From UBA288 sp050178135 (GTDB lineage: Archaea > Halobacteriota > Methanomicrobia > Methanomicrobiales > Methanospirillaceae): a stretch of 64,000 nt of DNA. Shown here in pieces: positions 1 through 9,094 of the stretch. The stretch is from positions 1 through 64,000 of the forward strand of contig JBFXGJ010000003.1 of the NCBI GenBank assembly GCA_050178135.1, in the 5' to 3' direction. The translations under genes were made by a program, and so were the position numbers. Within the stretch, counting starts at the first letter, position 1. Every line of letters begins with the position of its first letter. The notes under the pieces are model-generated. The model was not told the origin of the DNA. It saw only the letters and a list, made by a program, of their open reading frames with translations, and did no database searches.

Positions 1-324
1 GGCGCAGTGAGCGATGTGATAGATCACACGACCGCTCGTCGGGGGCTGGTCAACACCCCGGATCAGGTGCATCAGCACCGTCTTCCCAGCACCCGAACGG
101 CCGATGATCCCCAGGATCTCGCCCTCGGGGATCTCAACCGAGACCTCGGACAGGACCCGTTTGCCCTCGAAGACCATCGAGACCCGGTCGAGCGTGATCA
201 ACGACGGGGCGGCTGTCCGCTCCCCGCCGCCCAGTGAACCCTCTCCAATCTTTGCACCCTGCCTGCTTCCAGTTTCCGGGTTCGATGCCGCTGCAGTTGT
301 GACTGCTCCCTCGCCTTTCCCCAT
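1..324 (-). CDS. atwA: Methyl-coenzyme M reductase system component A2 ATPase, N-terminal part (cut by window edge)
   Basis: The first 108 codons of an ABC-type ATPase; the gene runs off the window. The Walker A motif GRSGAGKT is followed by a segment (LMHLIRG, then GRVIYHIAHC) that I recognise from the methanogen component A2 protein, which supplies ATP-dependent reductive activation of methyl-coenzyme M reductase. An alanine/glycine-rich tail of about 40 residues precedes the ATPase fold. The start at 324 has GGAG just upstream. An imperfectly centred inverted repeat (367-380) lies in its likely promoter. The A2 assignment is from remembered family sequence; other ABC ATPases would share the Walker motif but not the conserved Cys-containing segment after it. 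Confidence 0.75.
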   Translation of the reverse strand, partial: MGKGEGAVTTAAASNPETGSRQGAKIGEGSLGGGERTAAPSLITLDRVSMVFEGKRVLSEVSVEIPEGEILGIIGRSGAGKTVLMHLIRGVDQPPTSGRVIYHIAHCA

Positions 325-366
325 CTCAGCTCCACCTGCGGCATCGCTCCGGTGGCTCACCGCAGA

Positions 367-380
367 ATAAGTACACTTAT
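367..380. promoter_or_regulatory. Short inverted repeat upstream of atwA
   Basis: ATAAGT-AC-ACTTAT, a perfect 6-bp inverted repeat with a 2-bp centre, lies between the stop of the DUF134 regulator gene and the start of atwA. A TATA-like TTTTAAGTA on the minus strand sits just upstream (about 388-397), so the repeat would fall near the transcription start. It could be an operator, but one small repeat of AT-rich bases is weak evidence. Confidence 0.3.
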
Positions 381-388
381 GAGCGAAA

Positions 389-814
389 TTACTTAAAAGT
401 AGAGTCCGTGGCGGGCCGATATGGACAGGCCTCGACCAGGGGGCAGGTCTCACGGAGCCGGCGGGGGCACTCCCCGGCGAGCGAGGTGGAGCAGCCGGCC
501 ATCACGATCGGCTTGCCGTGCAGCAGGGCGTCAGCGACCTTGCGCCGCGCCTCGTGGAGGTCGCGCCAGAGTGTCTTGCGCGAGACGCCGAGCGCGGTCG
601 CCGCCTCTTCCTGCTGGAGCCCTTCCAGGTCCACCAGGCGGAGGCACTCGAGTTCATCCGGCAGGAGTTCCACCGGCTCGGACGTCTCCGAGGGGCGGCA
701 TTGCGGCAGAAAGCATCGGGGAGCAGTGCCGCTCGCGACGAAGCGGCGGACCCGCGGTCGGCCCCGGCGGGGGCAACACCCGACCTCCCCCAGCGTCTCC
801 TCATCCGCCTCCAT
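389..814 (-). CDS. DUF134 family putative DNA-binding regulator
   Basis: A 141-residue protein of the DUF134 family. The N-terminal RRGRPRVRRF block, then ELLPDELECLRLVDLEGL, then a helix-turn-helix reading QEEAATALGVSRKTLWRDL followed by ARRKVADAL are the family hallmarks. The C-terminal part is cysteine-rich (GCST, GECPRR, TCPLVEACPY), which suggests metal or cluster binding. An upstream ATG at 901 would add 29 residues unlike the family, so I prefer 814, although no good ribosome-binding site is visible there. It is transcribed towards atwA and divergently from the antiporter at 950. Its target is unknown. Confidence 0.75.
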   Translation of the reverse strand: MEADEETLGEVGCCPRRGRPRVRRFVASGTAPRCFLPQCRPSETSEPVELLPDELECLRLVDLEGLQQEEAATALGVSRKTLWRDLHEARRKVADALLHGKPIVMAGCSTSLAGECPRRLRETCPLVEACPYRPATDSTFK

Positions 815-949
815 GAGAAGAAGGTGGGGTGCAATCCTAGTAAGCTTTCTCCTGCCGACACTCGTCGAGAGGACGGCCCTCCAGGGAACGAAGTCCAGCA
901 TTTCGGATATGAAAACTCTTTTTCAGCCTCGCGACGATGAAAAAGGAAC

Positions 950-2707
950 GTGCACGATGTCAACCTGATCCTCACCCTGACCGGCGGTTTCGCGGCTGCC
1001 CTGGTCTTCGGGTACCTCACGCACCGGATCGGTCTCTCCCCCATCGTGGGCTATCTCCTCGCAGGAATCATGATCAGCCCCCATACGCCCGGGATAGTGG
1101 CCGACCTGGAGCTGGCGGAACAGCTCGCCGAGATCGGGGTGATCCTGCTGATGTTCGGTGTCGGGCTGCAGTTCCATTTCAAAGAGTTCCTGGCGGTGCG
1201 ACGGGTGGCTGTCCCCGGAGCCGTCGTGCAGAGCCTGGCCGCGACCGTGCTGGGAGCCGCGATCTTTCACGGGCTGGGCTGGAGCTGGTCGGCCGGCATC
1301 GTCTTCGGCCTGGCAATCTCGGTAGCGAGCACCGTCGTGCTGACCCGGGTCCTCTCCGACAACAATGAACTCCACACGGTGACCGGGCAGATCGCGGTTG
1401 GGTGGCTCGTGATGGAGGACCTCTTCACAGTCTTCGTGCTCGTACTCCTCCCGGCGGTCTTCGGTGCGGCTGTTGCCACTCCGACCGGTCTTGTGGCCGC
1501 GACCGGCCTGGCCGCAATCAAGATCGGGGTGCTCGGGGTCTTCACCTTCGCCGTGGGAGGGTGGGCCCTTCCCCGGCTCCTGACCCGGATCGCTGACACC
1601 GGCTCACGCGAGCTCTTTACGCTCTCCGTGCTGGCGATCGCGCTCAGCATCGCGGTCGGTTCGGCCCTGCTCTTCGACGTCTCCATGGCCCTCGGGGCCT
1701 TCCTCGCCGGGATGGTGGTCGGCCGTTCCGACTTCAGCCTGCGGGCAGCAACAGAGGCACTTCCCATGCGGGACGCATTTGCCGTCCTCTTCTTCGTCTC
1801 GGTCGGCATGCTCTTTGACTGGCAGGGCCTGGTCGAGTCGCCGACGCTGGTGCTCGCCGCTCTCGCGATCATCCTGCTCGGTAAGCCGCTCGCGGCCTTC
1901 TCCCTGGTGATCCTGATGCGCTACCCGCTCCGGGTGGCGCTCTCCGTGGCCCTCGTCCTCGGGCAGATCGGTGAGTTCTCGTTCATCCTTGCGACCATGG
2001 GCAGGGATCTCGGGGTCCTGCCCGAGAATGCGGCAAACATCCTCGTCGCAGCCGCGATCATCTCGATCGCCCTGAACCCCCTCCTCTACCGAGGAAAGGT
2101 CGGGATCGAACGGTGGATGGAGCGGCGAACGCCCCGAGTGACCCGGCGGATCCGGGCCCGCACCGCCCCGGACGTCCACGCCGAACCGCCCCTGCCGTCC
2201 GTCGCCCCGGACCGGTTTCACGCGGTCGTCGTGGGCTACGGGCCCGTGGGCCAGACCCTTGTCCGACTCTTCAGGGAGAACGAGATCGATGTCACCGTGG
2301 TCGAGCTGAACGTGAATACAGTCCGCTCGCTGAGGGAACAGGGGATCAGGGCGATCTACGGGGACATAGCCCGCGTGGAGACCCTCGTTGAGGCTGGTGC
2401 GGCGGGCGCGCGTGTCCTCGTGCTCAGTACGCCGCAGATCCAGGGGAGCCGTGAGATCGTCCGTATGGCCCGGGAGCTCAACCCGGGGATCCGCGTGATC
2501 GCCCGGACGGAGTACCTGCGCGAGTGCGGCGAACTCTGTGATGCCGGTGTGGACCAGGTCCTCTCGGACGAGGTCGAGGTATCGCTCTCGGTGACCGAGT
2601 ACATCCTGAGGAACCTCGGCGCCACGCCCGAACAGATAGACCGGGAACGCGCCCGCGTCCATAACGCGCTCCTTCCCCCCTCCTCGCCCCGGAACGGCCC
2701 TGACTGA
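950..2707 (+). CDS. CPA2-type cation/proton antiporter with TrkA-N domain
   Basis: A 585-residue membrane transporter of the KefB/KefC/YbaL kind. The first 390 residues are about twelve hydrophobic segments containing GYLLAGIMISP and GVILLMFGVGLQF, typical of the CPA2 exchanger domain. A basic linker leads to a cytoplasmic Rossmann TrkA-N domain from about residue 420 (VVVGYGPVGQT, then TVVELN), which binds nucleotide and gates transport. It probably exchanges K+ or Na+ for protons. The start is GTG with AAGGA just upstream. It stands alone and is divergent from the DUF134 gene. The substrate ion cannot be read from the sequence. Confidence 0.9.
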   Translation: MHDVNLILTLTGGFAAALVFGYLTHRIGLSPIVGYLLAGIMISPHTPGIVADLELAEQLAEIGVILLMFGVGLQFHFKEFLAVRRVAVPGAVVQSLAATVLGAAIFHGLGWSWSAGIVFGLAISVASTVVLTRVLSDNNELHTVTGQIAVGWLVMEDLFTVFVLVLLPAVFGAAVATPTGLVAATGLAAIKIGVLGVFTFAVGGWALPRLLTRIADTGSRELFTLSVLAIALSIAVGSALLFDVSMALGAFLAGMVVGRSDFSLRAATEALPMRDAFAVLFFVSVGMLFDWQGLVESPTLVLAALAIILLGKPLAAFSLVILMRYPLRVALSVALVLGQIGEFSFILATMGRDLGVLPENAANILVAAAIISIALNPLLYRGKVGIERWMERRTPRVTRRIRARTAPDVHAEPPLPSVAPDRFHAVVVGYGPVGQTLVRLFRENEIDVTVVELNVNTVRSLREQGIRAIYGDIARVETLVEAGAAGARVLVLSTPQIQGSREIVRMARELNPGIRVIARTEYLRECGELCDAGVDQVLSDEVEVSLSVTEYILRNLGATPEQIDRERARVHNALLPPSSPRNGPD

Positions 2708-2777
2708 AAGCCCGAGGGGAGGAGGGGCCATTCGCCCCGACACACGCTTCTTTATCCTGCAGAGACCATCACTTTTC

Positions 2778-3506
2778 ATGGCCCTGGTGATCGAGTCGAG
2801 GGGTCTCTCGAAGTGCTATGGCGAGACGGTCGCGGTCGATTGCCTGGACCTTGCGGTGCCGGAAGGCGCGCTTTACGGCCTCCTCGGCCCGAACGGCTCG
2901 GGTAAGTCGACGACGATCAGGATGCTGACCGGCCAGACACGGCCCTCGGCCGGTACGGCCACGGTGCTCGGAGTGGACGCGGCGGCAGACCCGGTCGAGG
3001 TCAGGCGCCGGGTGGGGATCATCCCCGAGCAGGAGACACCCCCCTCCTTCCTCACCGCCGCCGAGTACCTCCGGTTCGTCGGCGCCGTCCGGGACTTCGC
3101 GGGGGTGGAGAAGGCCGCCGACTGGTGGTTTGAATTCCTGGACTTCGGCGACAAGCAGGACGTCCTCTGCAAGGACCTCTCGCGGGGGACGCGCCAGAAG
3201 CTGATGTTCGCCCAGGCCTTTCTCCACTCCCCCAGGCTCGCCCTGATCGACGAGCCGCTCGTCAACTTCGACCCGATCGTCCAGCACCAGGTCAAGGAGT
3301 ACCTGGTGGAGTACGTGAAGAAGGGGAACACGGTCTTCCTCTCGACGCACATCCTCGAGGTGGCCGAGGAGATCTGCACGGGCTATGCCGTGCTCCACCG
3401 GGGCCGGCTGCTCGCCACCGGGAGGCCCGACGCCCTCCGGACCGAGGGCCGACACCTTTCGGACGTCTTTCTCGACCTCGTCCGGCGGGAACGCGACCAT
3501 GCGTGA
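2778..3506 (+). CDS. ABC-2 type transporter ATP-binding protein
   Basis: A 242-residue ABC ATPase. It has Walker A GPNGSGKS at residues 37-44, the signature LSRGTRQK in the altered form common in ABC-2 exporters, Walker B LALIDEP and the switch histidine in STHILE. A TATA-like TTTATC at 2751-2756 lies about 25 nt before the ATG, so the message is probably leaderless. It overlaps the permease gene by 8 bp, so the two make one exporter. The substrate is unknown; such pairs export drugs, lipids or peptides. Confidence 0.93.
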   Translation: MALVIESRGLSKCYGETVAVDCLDLAVPEGALYGLLGPNGSGKSTTIRMLTGQTRPSAGTATVLGVDAAADPVEVRRRVGIIPEQETPPSFLTAAEYLRFVGAVRDFAGVEKAADWWFEFLDFGDKQDVLCKDLSRGTRQKLMFAQAFLHSPRLALIDEPLVNFDPIVQHQVKEYLVEYVKKGNTVFLSTHILEVAEEICTGYAVLHRGRLLATGRPDALRTEGRHLSDVFLDLVRRERDHA

Positions 3507-4899
3507 GCTCTTCATCGCGATGGTCCGCGAGGAGTGGCGGGTCCACGCGGTCCTCTTCGGCCAGGCCGTCTTCGCCCTCCTGCCGGTGCTCGTCGCAGCG
3601 ATGGCCTTCATGGGCACCTTCCTCGTCCCCGTGGTGAACCGTGCCCTCCCCGCTGGCGACCTGGCCTCGATCGTTCACGTCCTCTTTCTCCTCCTTGGTG
3701 CGATGGTGGGGGGCTTCGGGCTCGTCGGCAACGAGGTGATGAACCGCCGCTTCGGCCAGGCCTCGTTTGTCTCCTATGCGGCCCGCACGCTCCCCCTCTC
3801 CGAGCGGCGGATCTTCGGTGCATTCGTCGCCAAGGACACGGTCTACTACCTGGCCCTCTGGGTCCTGCCGGTGATCGTGGGCGTCGCCGTCGCCTCGCCC
3901 TTTGTCGGGCTTCCCGTCGGAGCGGTTCTTCGCCTCTCTGTGTCGCTCCCGTTCGCGTTCCTCTTCGGCCTCGCCGGCCTCTTCTTCGCGACCACGGTCT
4001 GGGGCAGGTCCCGGGTTGCCTTCGCCGGGCTCGTCGTCGCGGCCATCGTAACCGTCGGAGCGTACGTCCAGGGGACGGGCGCCCTCCCACCGTTCCTCCC
4101 CCTCGTCCTCTACCGGTCGTTCTCCTGGTTCGGGCTCGGCGTCGCGGCCATGGCGGTCGGTGCCGGGCTGACGGTCTCACTTCTCCTCTTCCAGCCCCGG
4201 TCCGCGGGTGGAGAGCGGCGGCACCCCGATCGGTTCACGGGCCTGCTCCGGCGGCTTGGCCGGCTCCCGTACCCGGCGCTCACCGCCCGGGACCTCCTTG
4301 ACCTCTGGCGAAGCGGCGGCGGGGTCGGGCAGGTCCTCTTCTCGCTTCTCCTTCCGCTCGGCCTCTGCTGGTTCCTCCTCTCGCTCCTGGGCCCGGTGCT
4401 CCCGGCTCACGGCGTCCTCCTCCTCTTTGCTGTGCTCGCCGGCGTCCTCGCCTCCACCATGTACACCTGGCTGACCGCGTTCGACACACCGGGGGCCTAT
4501 GCCTGTCTCCCGGTCGCGGTCGGCGACCTGATCCGGTCCAAGCTCGGCCTCTTCGCCCTCCTCCAACCGGTGCCGGTCACCATCGTCCTCGCCGCAGCAG
4601 TCCTTTCGGGCAGCGCCGGGGTCACAATCCCCGCGCTAGCACTGATGCTCGGGGTCTCGGCCTGGTCGGCCGGGGTCATGGTCTACCTCGCCGGACTCTC
4701 GCCGAACGTGCTCGTCTACGACCCGCGGGTCCTCACCACCTACCTGGTCGGGGTCGGCCTGCCCGTGGTCGGCCTGGTCGTTCTCGGCCTCCTCAACCCC
4801 TGGTTCGGCCTCGCAGCGCTCCTCCTGCTCGTCCCGACCGTGCTCACCGTCCGCGCCGCTGTACGCCGCTGGGAGGCATCGGAGAGCGCCTTTTTCTAA
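3499..4899 (+). CDS. ABC-2 type transporter permease
   Basis: A 466-residue, very hydrophobic protein with roughly twelve predicted membrane segments, translated from an ATG that overlaps the end of the ATPase gene. A longer reading frame from 3385 exists, but its extra N-terminus is out-of-frame sequence of the ATPase gene. A soluble basic segment (about residues 235-265) splits two membrane halves, as in large ABC-2 permeases. It partners the ATPase upstream. No substrate motif is visible. Confidence 0.85.
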   Translation: MRELFIAMVREEWRVHAVLFGQAVFALLPVLVAAMAFMGTFLVPVVNRALPAGDLASIVHVLFLLLGAMVGGFGLVGNEVMNRRFGQASFVSYAARTLPLSERRIFGAFVAKDTVYYLALWVLPVIVGVAVASPFVGLPVGAVLRLSVSLPFAFLFGLAGLFFATTVWGRSRVAFAGLVVAAIVTVGAYVQGTGALPPFLPLVLYRSFSWFGLGVAAMAVGAGLTVSLLLFQPRSAGGERRHPDRFTGLLRRLGRLPYPALTARDLLDLWRSGGGVGQVLFSLLLPLGLCWFLLSLLGPVLPAHGVLLLFAVLAGVLASTMYTWLTAFDTPGAYACLPVAVGDLIRSKLGLFALLQPVPVTIVLAAAVLSGSAGVTIPALALMLGVSAWSAGVMVYLAGLSPNVLVYDPRVLTTYLVGVGLPVVGLVVLGLLNPWFGLAALLLLVPTVLTVRAAVRRWEASESAFF

Positions 4900-5027
4900 A
4901 GAGTCAGGAGCAACTCCTCCTCGCGGCTGCTCGAGCGAATGCGCCGGCGGGGCCGAAAAGGTGTGGCGGCACGTTCGGTGTTCGCGGGTTCAGGGAATGA
5001 GCGAGCAGAAAGAGCGGGGAGGCAGAA

Positions 5028-5042
5028 ATGGGAAAAAAAGAA
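5028..5042 (-). terminator. Probable U-tract terminator of the thermosome gene
   Basis: Beyond the thermosome stop the minus-strand transcript runs into a pyrimidine-rich stretch with a seven-T run (plus-strand A run about 5033-5039). Archaeal polymerase commonly stops at such U tracts. The 4900-5096 interval otherwise holds no recognisable gene. Confidence 0.45.
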
Positions 5043-5096
5043 CGTGGGTACAAGGAGGCTATGATACAGTCGGTAAAGGGAGAATGGGCCGGGACT

Positions 5097-6770
5097 TCAG
5101 AAGTCCATGCCGCCCATGCCACCCATGCCGCCCATACCACCCATGCCACCGGGCATACCGCCCATGCCGCCCATGTCGCCGCCCGCAGGGGGAGCCGACT
5201 TGGACGCGGCGATGACATCGTCGATCCGGAGGATCATGACGGCAGCCTCGGCTGCGGAGGAGATCGCCTGGGTCTTGACGCGCAGGGGCTCGATCACGCC
5301 GGCGGCCTGCATGTCTCCGGGGTGGCCCGCGAAGACGTCGAGGCCGGCAGTCTTCTGGCCCTTCTCGTGCGCCGCACGGAGCTCGACCAGCATGTCGATC
5401 GGATCAAGACCCGCATTCTCGGCGAGGGTGCGGGGGATGATCTCGAGGGCCGTAGCGAAGGCCTCGATCGCGAGCTGAGCCCGGCCGCCGACCGAGGACG
5501 CGTAATCCTTGAGGCGGAGCGAGAGCTCGATCTCGGGCGAACCGCCGCCCGCGACGAACTTGCCGTCCTCGATGACGACCGAGACGACGCGGATCGCGTC
5601 CTCGAGCGCACGGTCGAGCTCGTCGACCACGTGCTCGGTGCCGCCGCGCACGAGGACCGTGACTGCCTTCGGGTTCTTGCAGCCCGTGACGTAGGTCATC
5701 TCCTCGCCAGCGAGCTTCTTCTCCTCGACGAGACCCGCGAAGCCGAGCTCTTCGGCGGAGATCGCGTCGATCGAGGAGACGAGCGACGCGCCGGTTGCCC
5801 GGGCGAGCTTCTCCATGTCGGACTTCTTGACGCGGCGCAGGGCGAAGATGCCGGCCTTCGCGAGGTAGTGCTGAGCGATGTCGTCGATCCCCTTCTGGCA
5901 GAAGAGGACGGTTGCACCCGAGGAGACGATCTTATCGACGATCGAGCGGATCATCCGCTCCTCCTCGTCGAGGAAGGCCTGGAGCTGGTCGGGGCTCGTG
6001 ATGTTGATCTCCGCGTCGACCTCGGTCTTCTTGAACTCGACCGCGGCGTTGAGGAGGAGGATCTTCGCGTTCTCGACCTTCTTCGGCATGGCCGGGTGGA
6101 CCCGCTCCTTGTCGATCAGCACGCCCTCGATGATCTCCGAGTCATGGATGGAGCCGCCGACCTTCTTCTCGACCTTGATGTTGTCCTTGTCGACCGCACC
6201 ATCGTCCTCGGCAACCATGCTGACGGCCTTGACGACGAGCTCGGTCAGCTTGTCCTTCGATGCCTCGGCGCCCTTGCCGGTCATCGCGGTCTCGGCGATC
6301 TTCTTGAGGAGCGCGAGGTCACCCCGCTTGACGGGGATCGCGATCTCCTGGAGGATCGCCTGTGCCTTCTCGGCCGCCTGGCGGTACCCGTGGGCGATCA
6401 CGGTGGGGTGGACGTCCTGGTCGAGGAGTTCCTCGGCGCGCTTGAGGAGCTCGCCGGCGATCACGACGGCCGTGGTGGTGCCATCGCCGACCTCGTCGTC
6501 CTGCGTCTTGGCGACCTCGACCATCATCTTGGCGGCCGGGTGCTCGATGTCCATCTCCTTCAGGATCGTGACGCCGTCGTTCGTTATCACGACGTCGCCG
6601 ATCGTGTCGACGAGCATCTTGTCCATGCCCTTCGGGCCGAGTGTGGTCCTGACTGCGTTCGCAACGGCCTTCGCCGCGGCGATGTTGTTGCCCTGCGCGT
6701 CACGTCCACGGGTGCGCGAGGACCCTTCCCTGAGGATGAAGATCGGCTGTCCGGTAAGCTGTTGCGACAA
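5097..6770 (-). CDS. thsA: Thermosome subunit (group II chaperonin)
   Basis: A 557-residue archaeal chaperonin subunit. It carries the ATPase signatures RTTLGPKGMDKML and GDGTT and ends in a methionine/glycine tail of repeated GGM units. It folds proteins in the cytoplasm as a double ring. A GTG nine bases upstream (6779) would also be in frame, but it overlaps AGGTGAT, which serves better as the ribosome-binding site of the TTG at 6770; the protein then begins MSQQLTGQP, as in relatives. Its promoter is at 6811-6817. Only one subunit gene lies in the window. Confidence 0.97.
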   Translation of the reverse strand: MSQQLTGQPIFILREGSSRTRGRDAQGNNIAAAKAVANAVRTTLGPKGMDKMLVDTIGDVVITNDGVTILKEMDIEHPAAKMMVEVAKTQDDEVGDGTTTAVVIAGELLKRAEELLDQDVHPTVIAHGYRQAAEKAQAILQEIAIPVKRGDLALLKKIAETAMTGKGAEASKDKLTELVVKAVSMVAEDDGAVDKDNIKVEKKVGGSIHDSEIIEGVLIDKERVHPAMPKKVENAKILLLNAAVEFKKTEVDAEINITSPDQLQAFLDEEERMIRSIVDKIVSSGATVLFCQKGIDDIAQHYLAKAGIFALRRVKKSDMEKLARATGASLVSSIDAISAEELGFAGLVEEKKLAGEEMTYVTGCKNPKAVTVLVRGGTEHVVDELDRALEDAIRVVSVVIEDGKFVAGGGSPEIELSLRLKDYASSVGGRAQLAIEAFATALEIIPRTLAENAGLDPIDMLVELRAAHEKGQKTAGLDVFAGHPGDMQAAGVIEPLRVKTQAISSAAEAAVMILRIDDVIAASKSAPPAGGDMGGMGGMPGGMGGMGGMGGMGGMDF

Positions 6771-6810
6771 GAGTATCACCTGATGTGTCGATAATTTTGG
6801 TTTGTGGTTC

Positions 6811-6817
6811 TATATAA
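6811..6817 (-). promoter_or_regulatory. Box A (TATA) promoter of the thermosome gene
   Basis: On the minus strand the sequence reads TTATATA 41 nt before the TTG start. Transcription would begin near 6787 and give a short leader holding the AGGTGAT ribosome-binding site. The box lies just beyond the stop codon of the HTH regulator gene, so the chaperonin has its own promoter and is not simply read through from upstream. Confidence 0.75.
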
Positions 6818-6826
6818 GAATTGTCG

Positions 6827-7744
6827 TCAGCCAATCAGATCCAGGAGTTCCTGACCATCTTCGAGCCGGCTGAGCGCCTCGGGCCCGATCAGGAGGGTGC
6901 GCCCGATCCGTTTCTGCCGGACCTCCTCGACCGTGATGCAGAGCGCGTGCGTGCGGGTGATCTCAGAGAGGTTTCCGATCAGGCCGGCGCGCTTGACGAC
7001 CTTCTGGGCCGAACCGCAACCCGCCAGGATCGTCTGCTCCTCGAAATGGGCCATTGCCTGGAACGGGGCCCGTCGGAGGTGGTGGAGCTGGAGCCCGAGC
7101 CGCTGAAGCGCGGCAAGAGCCACCGATTCAGGGGAGGGCTCGCCGGGGGGCGAGGACTCGAAGTGCGAGGCGTAGCTGAGCAGGTCGATCGACTCGATCA
7201 CCTCGGCATCGAAGTACTCCTCCAGTTTGATCGCCATCTCGAGGGTTGTCCCCATCCCGGCCTCGTACTTGCTGATCGTCCTCCGGGAGACCCCGAGCAC
7301 GTGCCCCAGGTCGCCGAGCGAGAGGTTCCGCGCCTCGCGCAGTTCACGGAGGACATCGCCGTCGATGTTGACGTAGAGGCCACCGGGCGAAGCGTAGACC
7401 AGCGGGGGAACCTCCTCGACGAGATAGTCATAGAGGGTCTCGGGGTTGACAGCGGCGATCCCGTAGCGAAGGTAGACCGCACCGCGCTCGAGCTCCGCAT
7501 CGCGCCCTCGTTCACCGACGATCAACGGCAGACCCGATAGGTGGGTCGCCACCAGGTCGAGGTCCCGCGCGATCTCCTCGGAGACATTGTCGATCGGGCT
7601 TGCAACCTTGATGATCAGGAGGAACTCATCACGCTTCGCTATCAGGTCGAACGAGCGCGGGCGGATGTTGCACCGCTCAGAGCAGGCGAATCCTGCCATG
7701 AGGAGGACGCTGACTGCCTTGTTGACGAGCCGTTCCTGGACCAT
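6827..7744 (-). CDS. Archaeal HTH-type transcriptional regulator (MTH967/MJ0164-like)
   Basis: A 305-residue protein. The N-terminal half resembles a nuclease-like or ligand domain (DLIAKRDEFLLIIKVASPID). A Cro/C1-type helix-turn-helix follows at about residues 130-180 (LREARNLSLGDLGHVLGVSRRTISKYEAG), and an uncharacterised C-terminal domain closes it. This is the architecture of the conserved archaeal family of putative regulators. It lies directly upstream of the thermosome gene on the same strand with a promoter between them, and is divergent from tiaS with 39 bp between the start codons. The regulated genes are not known. Confidence 0.85.
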   Translation of the reverse strand: MVQERLVNKAVSVLLMAGFACSERCNIRPRSFDLIAKRDEFLLIIKVASPIDNVSEEIARDLDLVATHLSGLPLIVGERGRDAELERGAVYLRYGIAAVNPETLYDYLVEEVPPLVYASPGGLYVNIDGDVLRELREARNLSLGDLGHVLGVSRRTISKYEAGMGTTLEMAIKLEEYFDAEVIESIDLLSYASHFESSPPGEPSPESVALAALQRLGLQLHHLRRAPFQAMAHFEEQTILAGCGSAQKVVKRAGLIGNLSEITRTHALCITVEEVRQKRIGRTLLIGPEALSRLEDGQELLDLIG

Positions 7745-7783
7745 CGGCCTTAATGAGACGTATCGCCCACCGGAGTTATAATC

Positions 7784-9094
7784 ATGGCGATCGGGGCCGA
7801 TGGATTCCGGATTGGGCTCGATGACACGGATGCGGCCTCAGGGCTCTGCACCACCTGGCTCGGAGCGGTGCTCGCAGAGCGGCTCGAGGACCGGGGCTTT
7901 CGGGTGCGGGAGCGCCGCCTCGTCCGGCTCAACCCGAACGCCCCGTTCCGGACGCGGGGGAACGCGGCCGTCACCCTCCTCGCCGACGGCGACCCCGAGA
8001 CGGCGTTCGCGCTCGCCTGCGCCCTTGTCGAGGAGTATGCGCCCCGGGACGCACCGATGACCAACCCAGGGGTCGTCGTGGCTGAGCAGCCGCTCCCGCC
8101 CGCTTTCTATTCCCGGGCGGTCACCGATCTCTGCACGGTCGGTGAAGCCCTCCGGGTGCTCGACGAGGCCGGGGCCCGGTACCGGGGCTACGGGAACGGA
8201 CGGGGTTTGATCGGCGCGACGGCGGCGGTAGCGGCCGAGTTCCCGGACCGGACATACGAACTCCTGGTCTACCGCAAGCCGGCCCGGTGGGGGACGCCCC
8301 GGGAAGTGGACGCGGCGTCGCTCTTCGCCGCGGAGGTGGCCACAGCCCCCCATACGTGGGACTCGGTCGACCGAGAGAACCGGGCGGTGGTCTGCGTCCC
8401 GCATACCCCTGACCCGGTCCTCTTCGGGATCCGGGGCGAGAGTCCCCGCTGGGTTCAGCGGGCGCGCGGGCTCGTCGTCGCCGAGCCGGCCGCTCTGGAG
8501 GCCTGCTGGGTCACGAACCAGGGGACTGACGCCCACCTGGTCAAGGGGGTCTGCGGGGAGCTCCGCGAGGCACGGTCATACGCGGTCGTCGGCACGGTCG
8601 TCGCCACACCATCGACCGGGGAGGGGGGACACGTTACCCTTTATGTCGAGGACGGAGGCAAACAGCTTCGCTGCATGGCCTACGAGCCGACGAAGGGGTT
8701 CCGCGAGGTGATCCGGGCGCTCCGGCCCGGGGACCGGGTGGTCGCCTGCGGCTCGTTCCGGCACGGCTCGCTCAACCTCGAGAAGCTCCGGGTCGTCTCC
8801 GTCGCCGAAGCGGTCACGCTTCGCCCGCCGCCCTGCCTGGCCTGTGGAAGGCGAACCACGAGCGCCGGCGCCGGAAAAGGCTGGAAGTGCCGGGCCTGCG
8901 GGGTGCGGACCGCCGAGCCCGAGCGCGTGGTCGAGGAGCGGTCGATCGAACCGGGGTGGTACGAGGTCCCCCCTGTCGCTCGCCGTCACCTGGCCAGGCC
9001 CCTCTGTCGGGGGGTGCCGGTGCAGGACTGGAACGACCCGTATGACGAGCACGGTGCCCCGTGCCGATCCGTTATCATGGATGAGCTCCAATGA
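7784..9094 (+). CDS. tiaS: tRNA(Ile2) 2-agmatinylcytidine synthetase
   Basis: A 436-residue enzyme that attaches agmatine to C34 of tRNA(Ile) with a CAU anticodon, so that it reads AUA. The N-terminus has the conserved FRIGLDDTD block. An OB-fold-like stretch (about 265-340) and a zinc ribbon (CLAC with CRAC, about 350-370) follow. The length fits the archaeal family. The stop overlaps the start of dhs by 4 bp (ATGA). A tRNA with anticodon CAT is encoded at 30840-30914 and is a candidate substrate. Confidence 0.93.
   Translation: MAIGADGFRIGLDDTDAASGLCTTWLGAVLAERLEDRGFRVRERRLVRLNPNAPFRTRGNAAVTLLADGDPETAFALACALVEEYAPRDAPMTNPGVVVAEQPLPPAFYSRAVTDLCTVGEALRVLDEAGARYRGYGNGRGLIGATAAVAAEFPDRTYELLVYRKPARWGTPREVDAASLFAAEVATAPHTWDSVDRENRAVVCVPHTPDPVLFGIRGESPRWVQRARGLVVAEPAALEACWVTNQGTDAHLVKGVCGELREARSYAVVGTVVATPSTGEGGHVTLYVEDGGKQLRCMAYEPTKGFREVIRALRPGDRVVACGSFRHGSLNLEKLRVVSVAEAVTLRPPPCLACGRRTTSAGAGKGWKCRACGVRTAEPERVVEERSIEPGWYEVPPVARRHLARPLCRGVPVQDWNDPYDEHGAPCRSVIMDELQ

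Noticed and set aside
5028..6794. A 588-codon open frame on the plus strand across the thermosome gene
   Set aside because: It is antisense to a clear thermosome gene; its Asp/Leu/Arg-rich sequence is what high-GC antisense frames produce.
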